Source: CAZAMT01 sp964486145
Lineage (GTDB): Bacteria; Bacteroidota; Bacteroidia; Bacteroidales; JAAAOM01
Assembly (NCBI GenBank): GCA_964486145.1
Contig: CAZAMT010000004.1
Location: 1 to 52,787, forward strand
Length of the DNA: 52,787 nucleotides
Reading direction: 5' to 3'
Shown: piece after piece, positions 35,776-44,987 of the stretch
Numbering within the stretch: the first letter of the stretch is position 1
Layout of the letters: each line of letters begins with the position of its first letter
Program-made: the position numbers and the translations under genes
The notes under the pieces: generated by a model
The model's database searches: none
Told to the model about the DNA's origin: nothing
Seen by the model: only the letters and a program-made list of their open reading frames with translations

Positions 35776-36405
35776 ATGAAACAAATTCTTATTATTGAAG
35801 ACGATATTGCCTTACAGGATACGCTGGATAATTTGCTGCAACTGGAAGGATTTAAAACCATCATGGCCAATAACGGGAAAAGAGGAATTGAACTTGCCCA
35901 AAAAAAGCAACCGGATCTAATCGTATGTGACGTAATGATGCCGGAGGCAGGAGGCCTTGAAGTAATTAGTGAATTACAAAAAAACAATGCTACCTCTCTT
36001 ATTCCTTTTATATTTCTCACAGCAAAAACAGAAATAAAGGATTTTCGCAATGGTATGCGGCTGGGAGCTGATGATTATATAATGAAACCATTCAACAACG
36101 AAGAACTAATAAAAGCCATCCGGTTCAGGATCGACAAACAACAAAAAATCATTGAAGCCGGCAAGGACAAAAAATCCAAAAAAACTTCTTCGCCCAAAAA
36201 TACCATTCCAAATCTGACCAGAAGAGAAAGAGAAATTGTGAATTTATTTTGTAAAGGATTATCCTGTTCACAAATCAGCAAAAAATTGTTTATTAGTTTT
36301 CATACTGTTGATTCACACCGAAAAAACATTGAAAAAAAATTAAATGTAAAAAACATACCATCCATTGTAAGGTTTGCTTACGAAAATAATTTGACCATTA
36401 AGTAA
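35776..36405 (+). CDS. NarL/LuxR-type response regulator
   Basis: A 209-residue regulator. The receiver domain (about 2-120) has acidic pair E8-D9-D10, the phosphorylatable D52 in CDVMMPEAGG and the conserved lysine in IMKPFNNEE. A linker rich in lysine (about 125-140) leads to a LuxR-type HTH (about 145-205, LTRREREIVNLFCKG ... SFHTVDSHRKNIEKKL). It is the partner of the PAS kinase just upstream. The next operon (LpoB-like and COG3014 lipoproteins) begins 64 bases later and could be a target. Confidence 0.93.
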   Translation: MKQILIIEDDIALQDTLDNLLQLEGFKTIMANNGKRGIELAQKKQPDLIVCDVMMPEAGGLEVISELQKNNATSLIPFIFLTAKTEIKDFRNGMRLGADDYIMKPFNNEELIKAIRFRIDKQQKIIEAGKDKKSKKTSSPKNTIPNLTRREREIVNLFCKGLSCSQISKKLFISFHTVDSHRKNIEKKLNVKNIPSIVRFAYENNLTIK

Positions 36406-36469
36406 CAATTTCTTCAGTTTTGGCATATAAATTGAAAATATCCAAAAAAACAATTAACCCAAGATAATC

Positions 36470-37060
36470 ATGAACGCACAAAGATTAATCCCCTTTGCAT
36501 TATCAGTTTTACTTATGTCCGGTTGTTATTCCAACAGAAAAGTTACACGCGTTTCTCCTGATGAACAAATTGATTTGAGCGGCAGGTGGAATGATACCGA
36601 CTCAAGGGTGGTAGCTGAAGAATTGACAAACCAGGTTTTGAATGAAAAATGGTTGCCAAGGTTCGAACAACAACATAACAACCAGAGGCCTGTTCTGATT
36701 GTTGGTCTTATCCGCAACAAAAGTCATGAACACATTGATGCTGAAACTTTTATAAAGGACATTGAACGTTCCATTATAAAAAACGGATCTGCCAGGCTGG
36801 TACAGGCAGGGGATAAAAGGGAAGAGCTTCGCCAGGAACGAGCCGATCAGCAAAATTTTGCATCGCAGCAAACAACCAAACAATGGGGTATGGAGCTGGG
36901 GGCTGATTTCATTATGCAGGGCAGCATTAATTCCATTGTTGATGAGTATAACCGGGATAAAACTGTTACCTATCAAATCAATCTTGAACTTACCGATCTT
37001 CAGAGCAATGAAATTGTGTGGATTGGTGACAAAAAAATAAAAAAGCTCATAACCAATTGA
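36470..37060 (+). CDS. LpoB-like lipoprotein (penicillin-binding protein activator family)
   Basis: A 196-residue lipoprotein with a lipobox around LLMSGC (C19). The body has the LpoB pattern of SRVVAEELTNQVL, RPVLIVGLIRNKSHEHIDAETF, and a late GADFIMQGSINSIVDEY followed by YQINLELTDLQSNEIVW. In enterobacteria LpoB activates PBP1B from the outer membrane; in Bacteroidota homologues the partner is not established. It overlaps the COG3014 gene by four bases. Calling it lpoB in function would be too strong. Confidence 0.78.
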   Translation: MNAQRLIPFALSVLLMSGCYSNRKVTRVSPDEQIDLSGRWNDTDSRVVAEELTNQVLNEKWLPRFEQQHNNQRPVLIVGLIRNKSHEHIDAETFIKDIERSIIKNGSARLVQAGDKREELRQERADQQNFASQQTTKQWGMELGADFIMQGSINSIVDEYNRDKTVTYQINLELTDLQSNEIVWIGDKKIKKLITN

Positions 37061-38475
37061 TCATCATTAAAAAGCATTTCGGAAAATTTGCAGTTGTATC
37101 AGTCTTGCTTATTCTCACAGCCTGTGCAACTTATTATAAAAAAAACATTCAGTTTCAGGAATACGTTCAGCAGGGCAGATTTGAAAAGGCCGAAGCAACG
37201 CTGGAAGGCAATAAGAAGGCTCAATCCGGACGAAACAAGGTGTTATACCATTTTGAGCATGGTTACGTTGCCTGGATGTTAAGCAAGTACCAGGAAAGCA
37301 ATGACCATTTAGCCAAAGCCGACCGACTCATTGAAGACCAAATGAAAAATTACGGACGGGAAGCCCTGGCGCTCATTACAAATCCTTCTGTAAAACCGTA
37401 TCAACCAGAAGACTTTGAAGTGGTGATGGTAAACTATTTCAAAGCTTTAAACTATTTGGCTCTGAATGATTACGAGGCAGCTCTTGTTGAATGCCGGAAA
37501 ATCAACAATAAACTTCATGCTCTGAACGACAAGTACGAAGATCATAAAAATCGTTATCAAAGAGATGCATTTGCACACACACTCATGGGACTTATTTACG
37601 AGGCAAATGCAGATTATAACAATGCGTTTATTGCTTACCGGAATGCTCTAAAAGTTTATGAAGAAGATTACCTGCCTGAATTTGGATTTGGCCCTCCTCA
37701 TCAACTAAAACTGGATATACTCAAAACTGCCTATCTTACTGGATTTTATGAAGAAGTTCGCTTTTATGAAAAAAAATTCAATTTCAATTATGATCACAAA
37801 ACAAACAAAGAGAAAGAACTTGTTTTCTTTTGGTTAAACGGGTTCGGACCTGTAAAATCCGAATGGAGTATAAACCTGACAAATGTGAAGGGGGAAGGCG
37901 GATGGATTACTTTTGCTAACGAAGAGTACGATATCTCTGTACCTGTGTATATCGGAGATAAAAAAGAAGAAGAAAAATCAGCATTCAAAAATTTAAGATT
38001 CTTGCGGATAGCCTTTCCAAAATACGAAGAACGTACACCTGTATATTCAAATGCAACAATCCAGGTTGGTAATAAGAGTAAAAAACTTGAGTTGCTCCAG
38101 GATATCAATGAGATTGCTTTTAAAACACTACGCGACAGGATGATAAGGGAAGTAAGCAATTCGGTTTTACGCCTGGCAACTAAAAAAGCGCTTGAAGCGC
38201 TTGCCAGTGAACAGGATGAAGGATTGGGAACCCTGGTGAGTATAACCAATGCACTCACAGAAAAAGCCGATACCCGAAACTGGCAAACACTGCCCTACGC
38301 TATATCCTATGCCCGAATCCCATTCCCCGATAATAAAACATTTACTTTAAAAACAATAAATGCCAATGGCGCAAATAACACCTTCGGAATTAGTGCCTCA
38401 CCTTCTGCAAAGAAAATAACGTTTTATACCTTTCATACCATTGACACACATCGTCCGGGAGTTTTGATGCCTTAG
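37057..38475 (+). CDS. COG3014-family TPR lipoprotein
   Basis: A 472-residue lipoprotein (lipobox LILTAC near residues 18-23) that begins with TTG overlapping the previous TGA (TTGA), so it is translationally coupled to the LpoB-like gene. TPR-like helices occupy about 35-215 (GRFEKAEATLEG, YFKALNYLALNDYEAALVEC, ANADYNNAFIAYRNALKVYE), followed by a beta-rich domain. COG3014 proteins are often found next to LpoB-like proteins, which suggests a common cell-envelope role. Its stop is directly adjacent to the stop of the convergent transglutaminase gene. Confidence 0.78.
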   Translation: MIIIKKHFGKFAVVSVLLILTACATYYKKNIQFQEYVQQGRFEKAEATLEGNKKAQSGRNKVLYHFEHGYVAWMLSKYQESNDHLAKADRLIEDQMKNYGREALALITNPSVKPYQPEDFEVVMVNYFKALNYLALNDYEAALVECRKINNKLHALNDKYEDHKNRYQRDAFAHTLMGLIYEANADYNNAFIAYRNALKVYEEDYLPEFGFGPPHQLKLDILKTAYLTGFYEEVRFYEKKFNFNYDHKTNKEKELVFFWLNGFGPVKSEWSINLTNVKGEGGWITFANEEYDISVPVYIGDKKEEEKSAFKNLRFLRIAFPKYEERTPVYSNATIQVGNKSKKLELLQDINEIAFKTLRDRMIREVSNSVLRLATKKALEALASEQDEGLGTLVSITNALTEKADTRNWQTLPYAISYARIPFPDNKTFTLKTINANGANNTFGISASPSAKKITFYTFHTIDTHRPGVLMP

Positions 38476-40395
38476 TTATTTTCTTATAAAAACCATTTTT
38501 GAATTATCGATATCCTTGACCCTGGACAGGAATGAAGCCAATTGATTGTATTTTTCAGCAGGAAATATTCCATCGTTGATTATCAGATGCCTGGTAAACT
38601 GTATAATTCCATTTGCTTCGTCGCATAGAAAAGTAACTTCAAAAAAACCAAATTCATTATCAATTTTTTGATTATCAGGACAGTATTCCTTTGTGTAGTT
38701 TTCATCAGGTAACTGGTAGGTCACTGTGTCATAATCCGTGTAAGGGAAATGTATAACAACATCGAATCTCCTTTTCTCCTGCTCTTTTGGAGCATATTCG
38801 AGTTTATTCAAAGGATTTACCGGTATAAAAATTCGCTTATTGCTTTTTGAAGCAAAACCCTCAATGCCGATCTGAAGGTTTAGTTCACCTGATGGGATGA
38901 AACCTCTTGTTTCGCTAAAACTAAACCTGGTAACCTCAAACGATGGGATTTTGAGGTTGTCGTAAATCCATTTTTTTTGACTTTCTGGTGTTTGATGCAC
39001 TGGTTCTCGGATAAGATCATATTGCAATCCTGTTAATTCTGATTTCACCGTTAAGTCTGCACTTCCATTATTATCTATCACAACATTTGATATCTGTACC
39101 TGTACATTGCTATTTACATTGTATTTTGGAGTTTTTGCAATTTCACCCCCATCGGGAGTAATTAATAATACATGGCGGTTATGCGTGAAGTCACTAATGT
39201 ATCCAAAAGGAATATTTTGATGGGTGCATTCAAGCCACACGGTATCATTTTGCAATGGAACGCACAGAAATGCATGATTAAACTGAGGTGAGGGAAAATC
39301 AAGCATGATATCTGGCTTTGATTCCCCTGCCTTTACAAGCGTATAATATGATTTTATTCCAGCTTCTTTTAATAACGCCTTTGTATAAATGGATAAGGCT
39401 TTGCAATCTCCATAACCAACCTCATGCACGAGGTCTGCTTCAAATGGCTGATAACCACCAATGCCAAGTTTTATATTTACATACCGTGTTCTTGACTGCA
39501 TGTACTCATAGATTTTTCGCACCAGATCAACACTATCAGAAGCTTCTGCCTTCAACTCATTTACCTTTTTAATAGCATTTCTATTGGTAAGTTCATCCTT
39601 ACCCTGGTTTAACTGACTTACCCAGGCCCCAAAATCACTCCAAGTTTTCATATAGCCGGCATATCCCATAATTTCAAATTCTGCCGGTGCCAGGTAAATG
39701 GAAGGAACAAGTTCTGAAAAATCATACGAAAGTGGTTCTTCAGGTAAAGCCTGCACGTTTTTAATATTCCATGAGTAAATGGTTTCCTTCCTGGTATTTT
39801 CAATTACCGGATCATCCGGGATGTTTTGTTGTTTATGTTTATAATCCAAATCGGATGGTGACGATATGGTAAATGTTGCTTTTTCCGCTGAAACATTAAA
39901 ATCAGGGACAGCCTGCCAGGTTGGATAGTAGAATAAACCCTTATACTGAACGTCATATTCATAAACCACCGTATAAGGATAAAAATCGGCAACCGGTTTA
40001 CAGTATTTCAGGCGATTATCTTCGTATAATATAAAATCAGAAATCGGGCTGACATCCTGAATATCTGAACGTTTTAATTCTCTTAACAAATATCCCGATT
40101 TATCGTAAATCCACCCTCTTACGTTGTTAATTATCTTAAATTTATGATAAAATTCACTCAATACGCCTTGTTCTTCTCCTGCTTTATTTAAAATTGTAAT
40201 AGCCAAATAAACGCGCAATGATGCATTACCACGATCAATGATAGTGAAATCAGCATTGTAATTACGCACAATGGCATTTGCATTTTCGAATAAACTCTCT
40301 TCGATGGAATCTACCGGATAATGGTTTTGAGAAACAATGTTTTGAGAGATGAACAGTATTATCAAATAAACAAATAAATGCCTCATAATCCCCAC
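38476..40395 (-). CDS. DUF3857/transglutaminase-like protein, active-looking paralogue
   Basis: A 639-residue secreted protein (signal peptide about 1-22, FVYLIILFISQNIVSQ). It has the DUF3857 beta-sandwich (about 45-205) and a transglutaminase-like domain (about 280-400) in which GYGDCKALSIYTKALL supplies the nucleophile C331 and FNHAFLCVP supplies H374. The third residue, usually Asp, may be replaced by E389 (WLECTH). A C-terminal beta domain (about 415-600) follows. These proteins are common in Bacteroidota; substrates are unknown. It lies 10 bases downstream of a longer paralogue on the same strand. Confidence 0.88.
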   Translation of the reverse strand: MGIMRHLFVYLIILFISQNIVSQNHYPVDSIEESLFENANAIVRNYNADFTIIDRGNASLRVYLAITILNKAGEEQGVLSEFYHKFKIINNVRGWIYDKSGYLLRELKRSDIQDVSPISDFILYEDNRLKYCKPVADFYPYTVVYEYDVQYKGLFYYPTWQAVPDFNVSAEKATFTISSPSDLDYKHKQQNIPDDPVIENTRKETIYSWNIKNVQALPEEPLSYDFSELVPSIYLAPAEFEIMGYAGYMKTWSDFGAWVSQLNQGKDELTNRNAIKKVNELKAEASDSVDLVRKIYEYMQSRTRYVNIKLGIGGYQPFEADLVHEVGYGDCKALSIYTKALLKEAGIKSYYTLVKAGESKPDIMLDFPSPQFNHAFLCVPLQNDTVWLECTHQNIPFGYISDFTHNRHVLLITPDGGEIAKTPKYNVNSNVQVQISNVVIDNNGSADLTVKSELTGLQYDLIREPVHQTPESQKKWIYDNLKIPSFEVTRFSFSETRGFIPSGELNLQIGIEGFASKSNKRIFIPVNPLNKLEYAPKEQEKRRFDVVIHFPYTDYDTVTYQLPDENYTKEYCPDNQKIDNEFGFFEVTFLCDEANGIIQFTRHLIINDGIFPAEKYNQLASFLSRVKDIDNSKMVFIRK

Positions 40396-40405
40396 AATCT
40401 AAAAT

Positions 40406-42556
40406 CTAAAACTTTTTTAACTTCTTTAACACAATTTGTTCGCTTTGTTTTGCCACAACTTTATCGTAAAACTCCTTCAAACTACTGTATTCATCTCCGG
40501 TAAAAATACTTCTGTTTATATTCAGTTCGGTTACCAGTTGAATATTGTTACCTTGTTGATGGACGTTGTAAATATATTCCGCACTGTTATCAAATAACGA
40601 GTACTTTGTACTTTGGGGTAATTCTTCTACCTCGTAATCTTGAGGGATAGAAAAATTTAACAGGTACTTTCTGCGACGCGGATAAATGTAATCTACCGGG
40701 TACTTTCTTTCCTTCAGTTTAAATGGATTTTCTTCAATTCTTTCATACAACAGCGGGTTTAAATATATAAAATCACCCAATACATCAATTTTATTTTTCA
40801 GGGTCACTTCATATGAATCCTTTATTGGTGCATTGACACTATCCAGGTTTGCAAGATGAAAGCTGTCAATTACCAGACCATCAAAATTTTCTTCCATCTT
40901 CTCAATGAATTTTTCCTCATTGCTTTCCTGTTCCACCTGGTATCTGAAATTCAATGCCGCGTAATTTTCCCGGGAATTTTGCATCATGCCTTTGAGATCG
41001 TTGTCATCGTTTAAACTCAGATTTAACATACAAAAGTACGAATACGGTTGTTCAGTGGTTAAATCCACCCATTCGGTATATTCCTTATTGATAAGCCGGC
41101 CCTTTCCATTGATACATCGTTCAGGCAACATATAATACGGGCATTTTTTTTCTGTAGCATCCAGCAGATACTGTTTATCATCAATTTCAACCTTTGCAAT
41201 GACATAATTAAAATTTGACAGCATCAACTGGCCCGGGTGAATAATTCCATTATCCCTCGTGCTTAAAATTACCGGGTCTGCCTTGAGATCAAGCATCCGC
41301 AACATGGCTATCAGAAACAGGTTTATATCAGCCGAATTTCCAACGCCTTCATTGTATATTTTTTTAATATTTTTATCTGCAAGCAGACGTTCTTTATAAT
41401 TCCACCTGATTTTATTTTTTGTAAACTCGTAGGCATTCACCATTCGATCAAACTCACTAAGCGATGTAGCTTCAATGGTTTCAATTTCTGTCTTCAGAAT
41501 ATTGGTATTATTAATGATACCACCGAAATATGATTCATCCATCAACTTGGTACGAATGGTTTCCCAGGTATCTGTAAAATTTTTTCGAATAGATTCCGGA
41601 GGTTTATAACTGGCCAGCTCAAATTCAATGGATGTTATATAGTTATTGATATTATTAACGTACGGCTCTTCTACAATGGGTGGAATATTATGAGATTCCC
41701 ACTGAGACATGTTTTCCAAATAAGAAATTTTATGATTTTCTATTTTTGACCGCCCAAATAGTTTTTTATCATTTTCTTCTTTAATCGTTACATTCATTGA
41801 ACCTGATACTTTGCTTTTTTCAAGCAGTTTTATGGGATGATATCCTTTAAAGAGGGTTTTATACTCAAAATATTCAGGAATCCGCAAGGTAAACTTGCTG
41901 TAACGGGCAGGTATAGAATGCTGAAATGACCATGTCCTCAGGTTAAAGAAAAAATCCGACTGAATGGTATACTCAATGTCAATAACCGATCCTTGCTGAA
42001 CATTAGGCATGGCAAAACTGATTAAACGCCAGTTATCGGTCAGTTGGTCTTCAAATACATCGCGGTTCTTTAGCTTTGATTTTTCGATCTTGTTTTTATT
42101 AAGATTGTAAGTATAACCTTTAACGTTAGTTATACTCTCCTTATTTCCCGAGGTACTGTAAAGAAAAATCTTTCGATTACCCTGGGATAAGCCATTTTTG
42201 TTGAATACCTTGATGCGAATATGGCGATTGAAATATATTTGTACTCCGTTGGCCTGGCTCAACACAAAATTTGTTGATCCAATGTCAGAAAGAATAACAG
42301 CATTGGCATTTGTATCGGGAATATACTTTTCCAGTTTCAAGTCATCCAGGTCTGGTTTGCCGAATTTTATCTGCGATTGTTGTGCATTACTATGATTGAA
42401 AATCAGCAGGAATAAAATCAGTAAAGGAATTTTTCCATTTAAAAAACGCCAAATATTTGAAAACCAGAAAAAAAACAGTGGTTTGATAAAACATTCCCCA
42501 TCGAATGGTATTCGTTGCCTCATGCAGGTCCTTCTTAGTTTAAAAAAATCCATCAT
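40406..42556 (-). CDS. DUF3857/transglutaminase-like protein, catalytically degenerate paralogue
   Basis: The 716-residue paralogue of the preceding entry has the same DUF3857, transglutaminase-like and C-terminal beta domains. The catalytic segment reads GVGNSADINLFLIAML, with S408 where the nucleophilic cysteine belongs, and FNYVIA with Y in place of His, so it is probably a pseudoenzyme. The signal-peptide core (IPLLILFLLIFNHSNAQ) starts unusually late, about 42 residues after the ATG, and no in-frame start lies closer; a non-standard start or a sequence error is possible. It is first in the pair. It may be a structural partner of the active copy, but that is inference. Confidence 0.85.
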   Translation of the reverse strand: MMDFFKLRRTCMRQRIPFDGECFIKPLFFFWFSNIWRFLNGKIPLLILFLLIFNHSNAQQSQIKFGKPDLDDLKLEKYIPDTNANAVILSDIGSTNFVLSQANGVQIYFNRHIRIKVFNKNGLSQGNRKIFLYSTSGNKESITNVKGYTYNLNKNKIEKSKLKNRDVFEDQLTDNWRLISFAMPNVQQGSVIDIEYTIQSDFFFNLRTWSFQHSIPARYSKFTLRIPEYFEYKTLFKGYHPIKLLEKSKVSGSMNVTIKEENDKKLFGRSKIENHKISYLENMSQWESHNIPPIVEEPYVNNINNYITSIEFELASYKPPESIRKNFTDTWETIRTKLMDESYFGGIINNTNILKTEIETIEATSLSEFDRMVNAYEFTKNKIRWNYKERLLADKNIKKIYNEGVGNSADINLFLIAMLRMLDLKADPVILSTRDNGIIHPGQLMLSNFNYVIAKVEIDDKQYLLDATEKKCPYYMLPERCINGKGRLINKEYTEWVDLTTEQPYSYFCMLNLSLNDDNDLKGMMQNSRENYAALNFRYQVEQESNEEKFIEKMEENFDGLVIDSFHLANLDSVNAPIKDSYEVTLKNKIDVLGDFIYLNPLLYERIEENPFKLKERKYPVDYIYPRRRKYLLNFSIPQDYEVEELPQSTKYSLFDNSAEYIYNVHQQGNNIQLVTELNINRSIFTGDEYSSLKEFYDKVVAKQSEQIVLKKLKKF

Positions 42557-42644
42557 TGGAAAGATCTAATTTATTTAATTTTTTGCGATATTATAGATTA
42601 TTTTAGCATTTTTTAACATCTTTCTCAACATAATCAAGCGTTGA

Positions 42645-42778
42645 TGCTGATTTTTGTTGTTTTCACCCATAACCTCCCGATTTTCATCAGGCTCTAAAGG
42701 GGAACAGCTAAAAATCAGCAGTTTGAAGAAGTCTCCTTTAGGGGATTTAGGGGTAAGGTGGCTTTTTAGACCGGACCC
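42645..42778. repeat. MITE-like palindromic intergenic repeat, copy 2 (left end missing)
   Basis: Second copy of the element at 2551-2691. The right TIR GGCTTTTTAGACC (42760-42772) and TAAAAATCAGCAGTTTGAA (42709-42727) are identical to copy 1. The left TIR and the first bases of the inner arm are missing, and about 20 extra bases interrupt the C-rich segment near 42672-42691. It lies between the start of the transglutaminase gene and the metallophosphoesterase gene, and translates in one frame to SSLKKSPLGDLGV, a known spurious N-terminus. Confidence 0.85.
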
Positions 42779-42818
42779 AATAATACATTATCAAATTGTT
42801 ATTGCTAATTTAATTGGG

Positions 42819-44069
42819 ATGAAGTCAGGTTTCTATAAAATTGTTATCGTTATTGTTGTTTTTGCCCTGGTCATTGATGCCATCACACTCAGAATTTTAT
42901 TCAAGGTTGATATTTCCGGCACATTTCAATACATATCTGTAGCCATTTACATTTCAGTTACGGCAGCCTTTTACTTTGAAACCATTAAACTGTTCAGGCT
43001 GAAAGGTGAATTTCGGGAAAATATTTTGAGAAACCGGCATTATCCAGCTTCAGGAATGTTCGTACTTTTATATTTGCCAAAGTTGGTAGTTATTGCATTC
43101 CATCTTTTAGGAGCATTGATCTGTTTTTTGTACAAGCTTATAAAACGCATCGTTCAAACTGAATCTTTAGAAATTGAAGGCATATATCCATTGACAACCA
43201 TAGGTTTTATCATTGCCGGAGGCCTGTTTTTCTTTATTTTATTCGGAATAATCCGGGGAAAATTTCTGTACCGTGTCAAGCACGTTCATTTATCATCGGA
43301 ACACTTTCCGAAAAAATTCAATGAATTTCGTTTGGTTCAAATATCTGATTTGCATATTGGTAGTTTCAGAAACCATAAAGAAAAAGTAGATCGTGCCATG
43401 CAAATTGTCAATGACCAGGAACCGGATTTGATTTGTTTCACCGGTGATTTGATAAACATGTTTGCCGATGAAGCAGAAATGTTTGTTCCTTCCCTCTCAA
43501 AACTGGAAGCAACGTATGGAAAATATGCCATTCTTGGAAATCATGACTACGGGGAATACTACCCCTGGGATTCAGAAGAAGAATGGCTTGAAAACATCGA
43601 ATCCCTGAAAAATGTATTTCGTAAAGCCAATTTCAGGTTGCTGTTAAATGAACATGAACACATTGAAAGAGAAGGGCAAAAGTTCACTCTTGCCGGTGTT
43701 GAAAACTGGGGTAAACCGCCATTTCCCCAGTACGGAGATTTAGCCGGCACCTTGAAAAAAGTTGACAGCGATCAATTTATAATTTTATTGTCACATGATC
43801 CCAGCCACTGGGATGCACAGGTAAAGGATTATCCAAGTGTATTTTTAACCCTTTCAGGACATACGCATGCAATGCAGTTTGGAATTGGGATCGGCCGATG
43901 GCAATGGAGTCCGGTAAAATGGAAATACAAAAAGTGGGCGGGTCTTTATTCAGAAAATGGTCAACACCTTTACGTAAATAAGGGATTGGGGTTTATTGGT
44001 TTTCCCGGAAGGGTTGGAATGTATCCTGAAATTACGGTGTTTCATTTAACATCGGCAGCGGACACTTAA
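42819..44069 (+). CDS. Membrane-anchored calcineurin-like metallophosphoesterase
   Basis: A 416-residue protein with about four N-terminal membrane segments (about 4-145, including IVIVIVVFALVIDAITL and TIGFIIAGGLFFFILFGI) followed by a cytosolic or periplasmic calcineurin-fold domain. All five metal-binding motifs are present: SDLHIGS, FTGDLIN, LGNHDYG, LLSHDP and LSGHTHAMQFG. I chose ATG 42819; an upstream extension of the same frame only translates the intergenic repeat. Family members hydrolyse UDP-sugars or lipid phosphates, but the substrate here is not predictable. Its stop overlaps that of the convergent response regulator on TTAA. Confidence 0.88.
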   Translation: MKSGFYKIVIVIVVFALVIDAITLRILFKVDISGTFQYISVAIYISVTAAFYFETIKLFRLKGEFRENILRNRHYPASGMFVLLYLPKLVVIAFHLLGALICFLYKLIKRIVQTESLEIEGIYPLTTIGFIIAGGLFFFILFGIIRGKFLYRVKHVHLSSEHFPKKFNEFRLVQISDLHIGSFRNHKEKVDRAMQIVNDQEPDLICFTGDLINMFADEAEMFVPSLSKLEATYGKYAILGNHDYGEYYPWDSEEEWLENIESLKNVFRKANFRLLLNEHEHIEREGQKFTLAGVENWGKPPFPQYGDLAGTLKKVDSDQFIILLSHDPSHWDAQVKDYPSVFLTLSGHTHAMQFGIGIGRWQWSPVKWKYKKWAGLYSENGQHLYVNKGLGFIGFPGRVGMYPEITVFHLTSAADT

Positions 44070-44764
44070 ACAACTTCAAATTTATAACCAACTCCCTTAA
44101 TGGTTTTAATGGCGGTATCACCAATTTTTTCACGTAGTTTTCGAATGTAAACATCGATGGTACGATCACCAACAAAAATATCATCGCCCCAAATTTTATT
44201 GAATATTTCCTCACGGGTAAATACTTTGGAAGGGCGTGATGTTAATAAAATTAGCAGGTTAAATTCCTTTTTTGGCATTTCAAGAGGTTTATCATCAATG
44301 GTCACCAAATGTTTTTCCTTGTTGATCATTAATTTGCCAACCCGGTAACAATCATCTGCGTCTTCTGCTGCTTCATTTAGCCCGTTCCCATACCTTTTTA
44401 ACAATGCTTTTATTCTTGAAACCAGTACTTTAGGTTTAATAGGCTTGGTAATGTAATCGTCTGCACCGGCATCAAAACCAGCAATTTGGGAGTAATCTTC
44501 GGCCCGGGCTGTGAGAAAGGCTATCAGGCTGCCATCAAGCGAAGGTATTTCCCTTAACCTTTCACAGGTTTCCACGCCATCCATTTCAGGCATCATTACA
44601 TCCAAAATAATCAGATGCGGCTGAATATCCCTGGCAATTTTAACTGCCTGTTTACCATTTGTTGCAGTATGGACGGCATAGCCTTCTTTCTTTAAATTGT
44701 AACTGATAAATTCAATGATATCCTGTTCATCATCAACGACCAATAGTTTAAAGTTACTGTTCAT
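44066..44764 (-). CDS. OmpR/PhoB-type response regulator
   Basis: A 232-residue regulator. The receiver domain has D11-D12, the phosphorylatable D55 in LIILDVMMPEMDG, the T (FLTARAED) and K (ITKPIKPK) switch residues; the C-terminal winged helix has KEFNLLILLTSRPSKVFTR, KIWGDDIFVGDRTIDVYI and GYKFE. No histidine kinase is adjacent, so it is an orphan in this window. It is divergent from the PiT-PhoU transporter (220 bases apart), which suggests a phosphate-response role like PhoB; this is inference. Confidence 0.92.
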   Translation of the reverse strand: MNSNFKLLVVDDEQDIIEFISYNLKKEGYAVHTATNGKQAVKIARDIQPHLIILDVMMPEMDGVETCERLREIPSLDGSLIAFLTARAEDYSQIAGFDAGADDYITKPIKPKVLVSRIKALLKRYGNGLNEAAEDADDCYRVGKLMINKEKHLVTIDDKPLEMPKKEFNLLILLTSRPSKVFTREEIFNKIWGDDIFVGDRTIDVYIRKLREKIGDTAIKTIKGVGYKFEVV

Positions 44765-44920
44765 TTCTTATGATAATTTAATGCAAATGAGAATTGGTTT
44801 ATGTGTGCTAATTTATGAGATAATGTATGAATGAATGTTAAACCTGTTTTATTTATAGATTTAATATTCTGGCAACTTAATAATTCCTCAAGATTGATTT
44901 AACAAAAATTTAATATTTGA

Positions 44921-44953
44921 TTGATAGTTAATAATATTTTGAAATTACCTTTG
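44921..44953 (+). promoter_or_regulatory. Promoter for the PiT-PhoU gene
   Basis: TTG at 44921-44923, a 22-base spacer and TACCTTTG (44946-44953) fit the Bacteroidota promoter pattern, with a slightly long spacer. The start codon is 35 bases after the -7 box. Confidence 0.5.
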
Positions 44954-44987
44954 TGCGCGGATTGAAGTTAATTATGGTAAAAGACTG

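Noticed and set aside
42654..42818. N-terminal extension of the metallophosphoesterase
   Set aside because: It encodes the intergenic repeat; the membrane segments and family similarity start at 42819.
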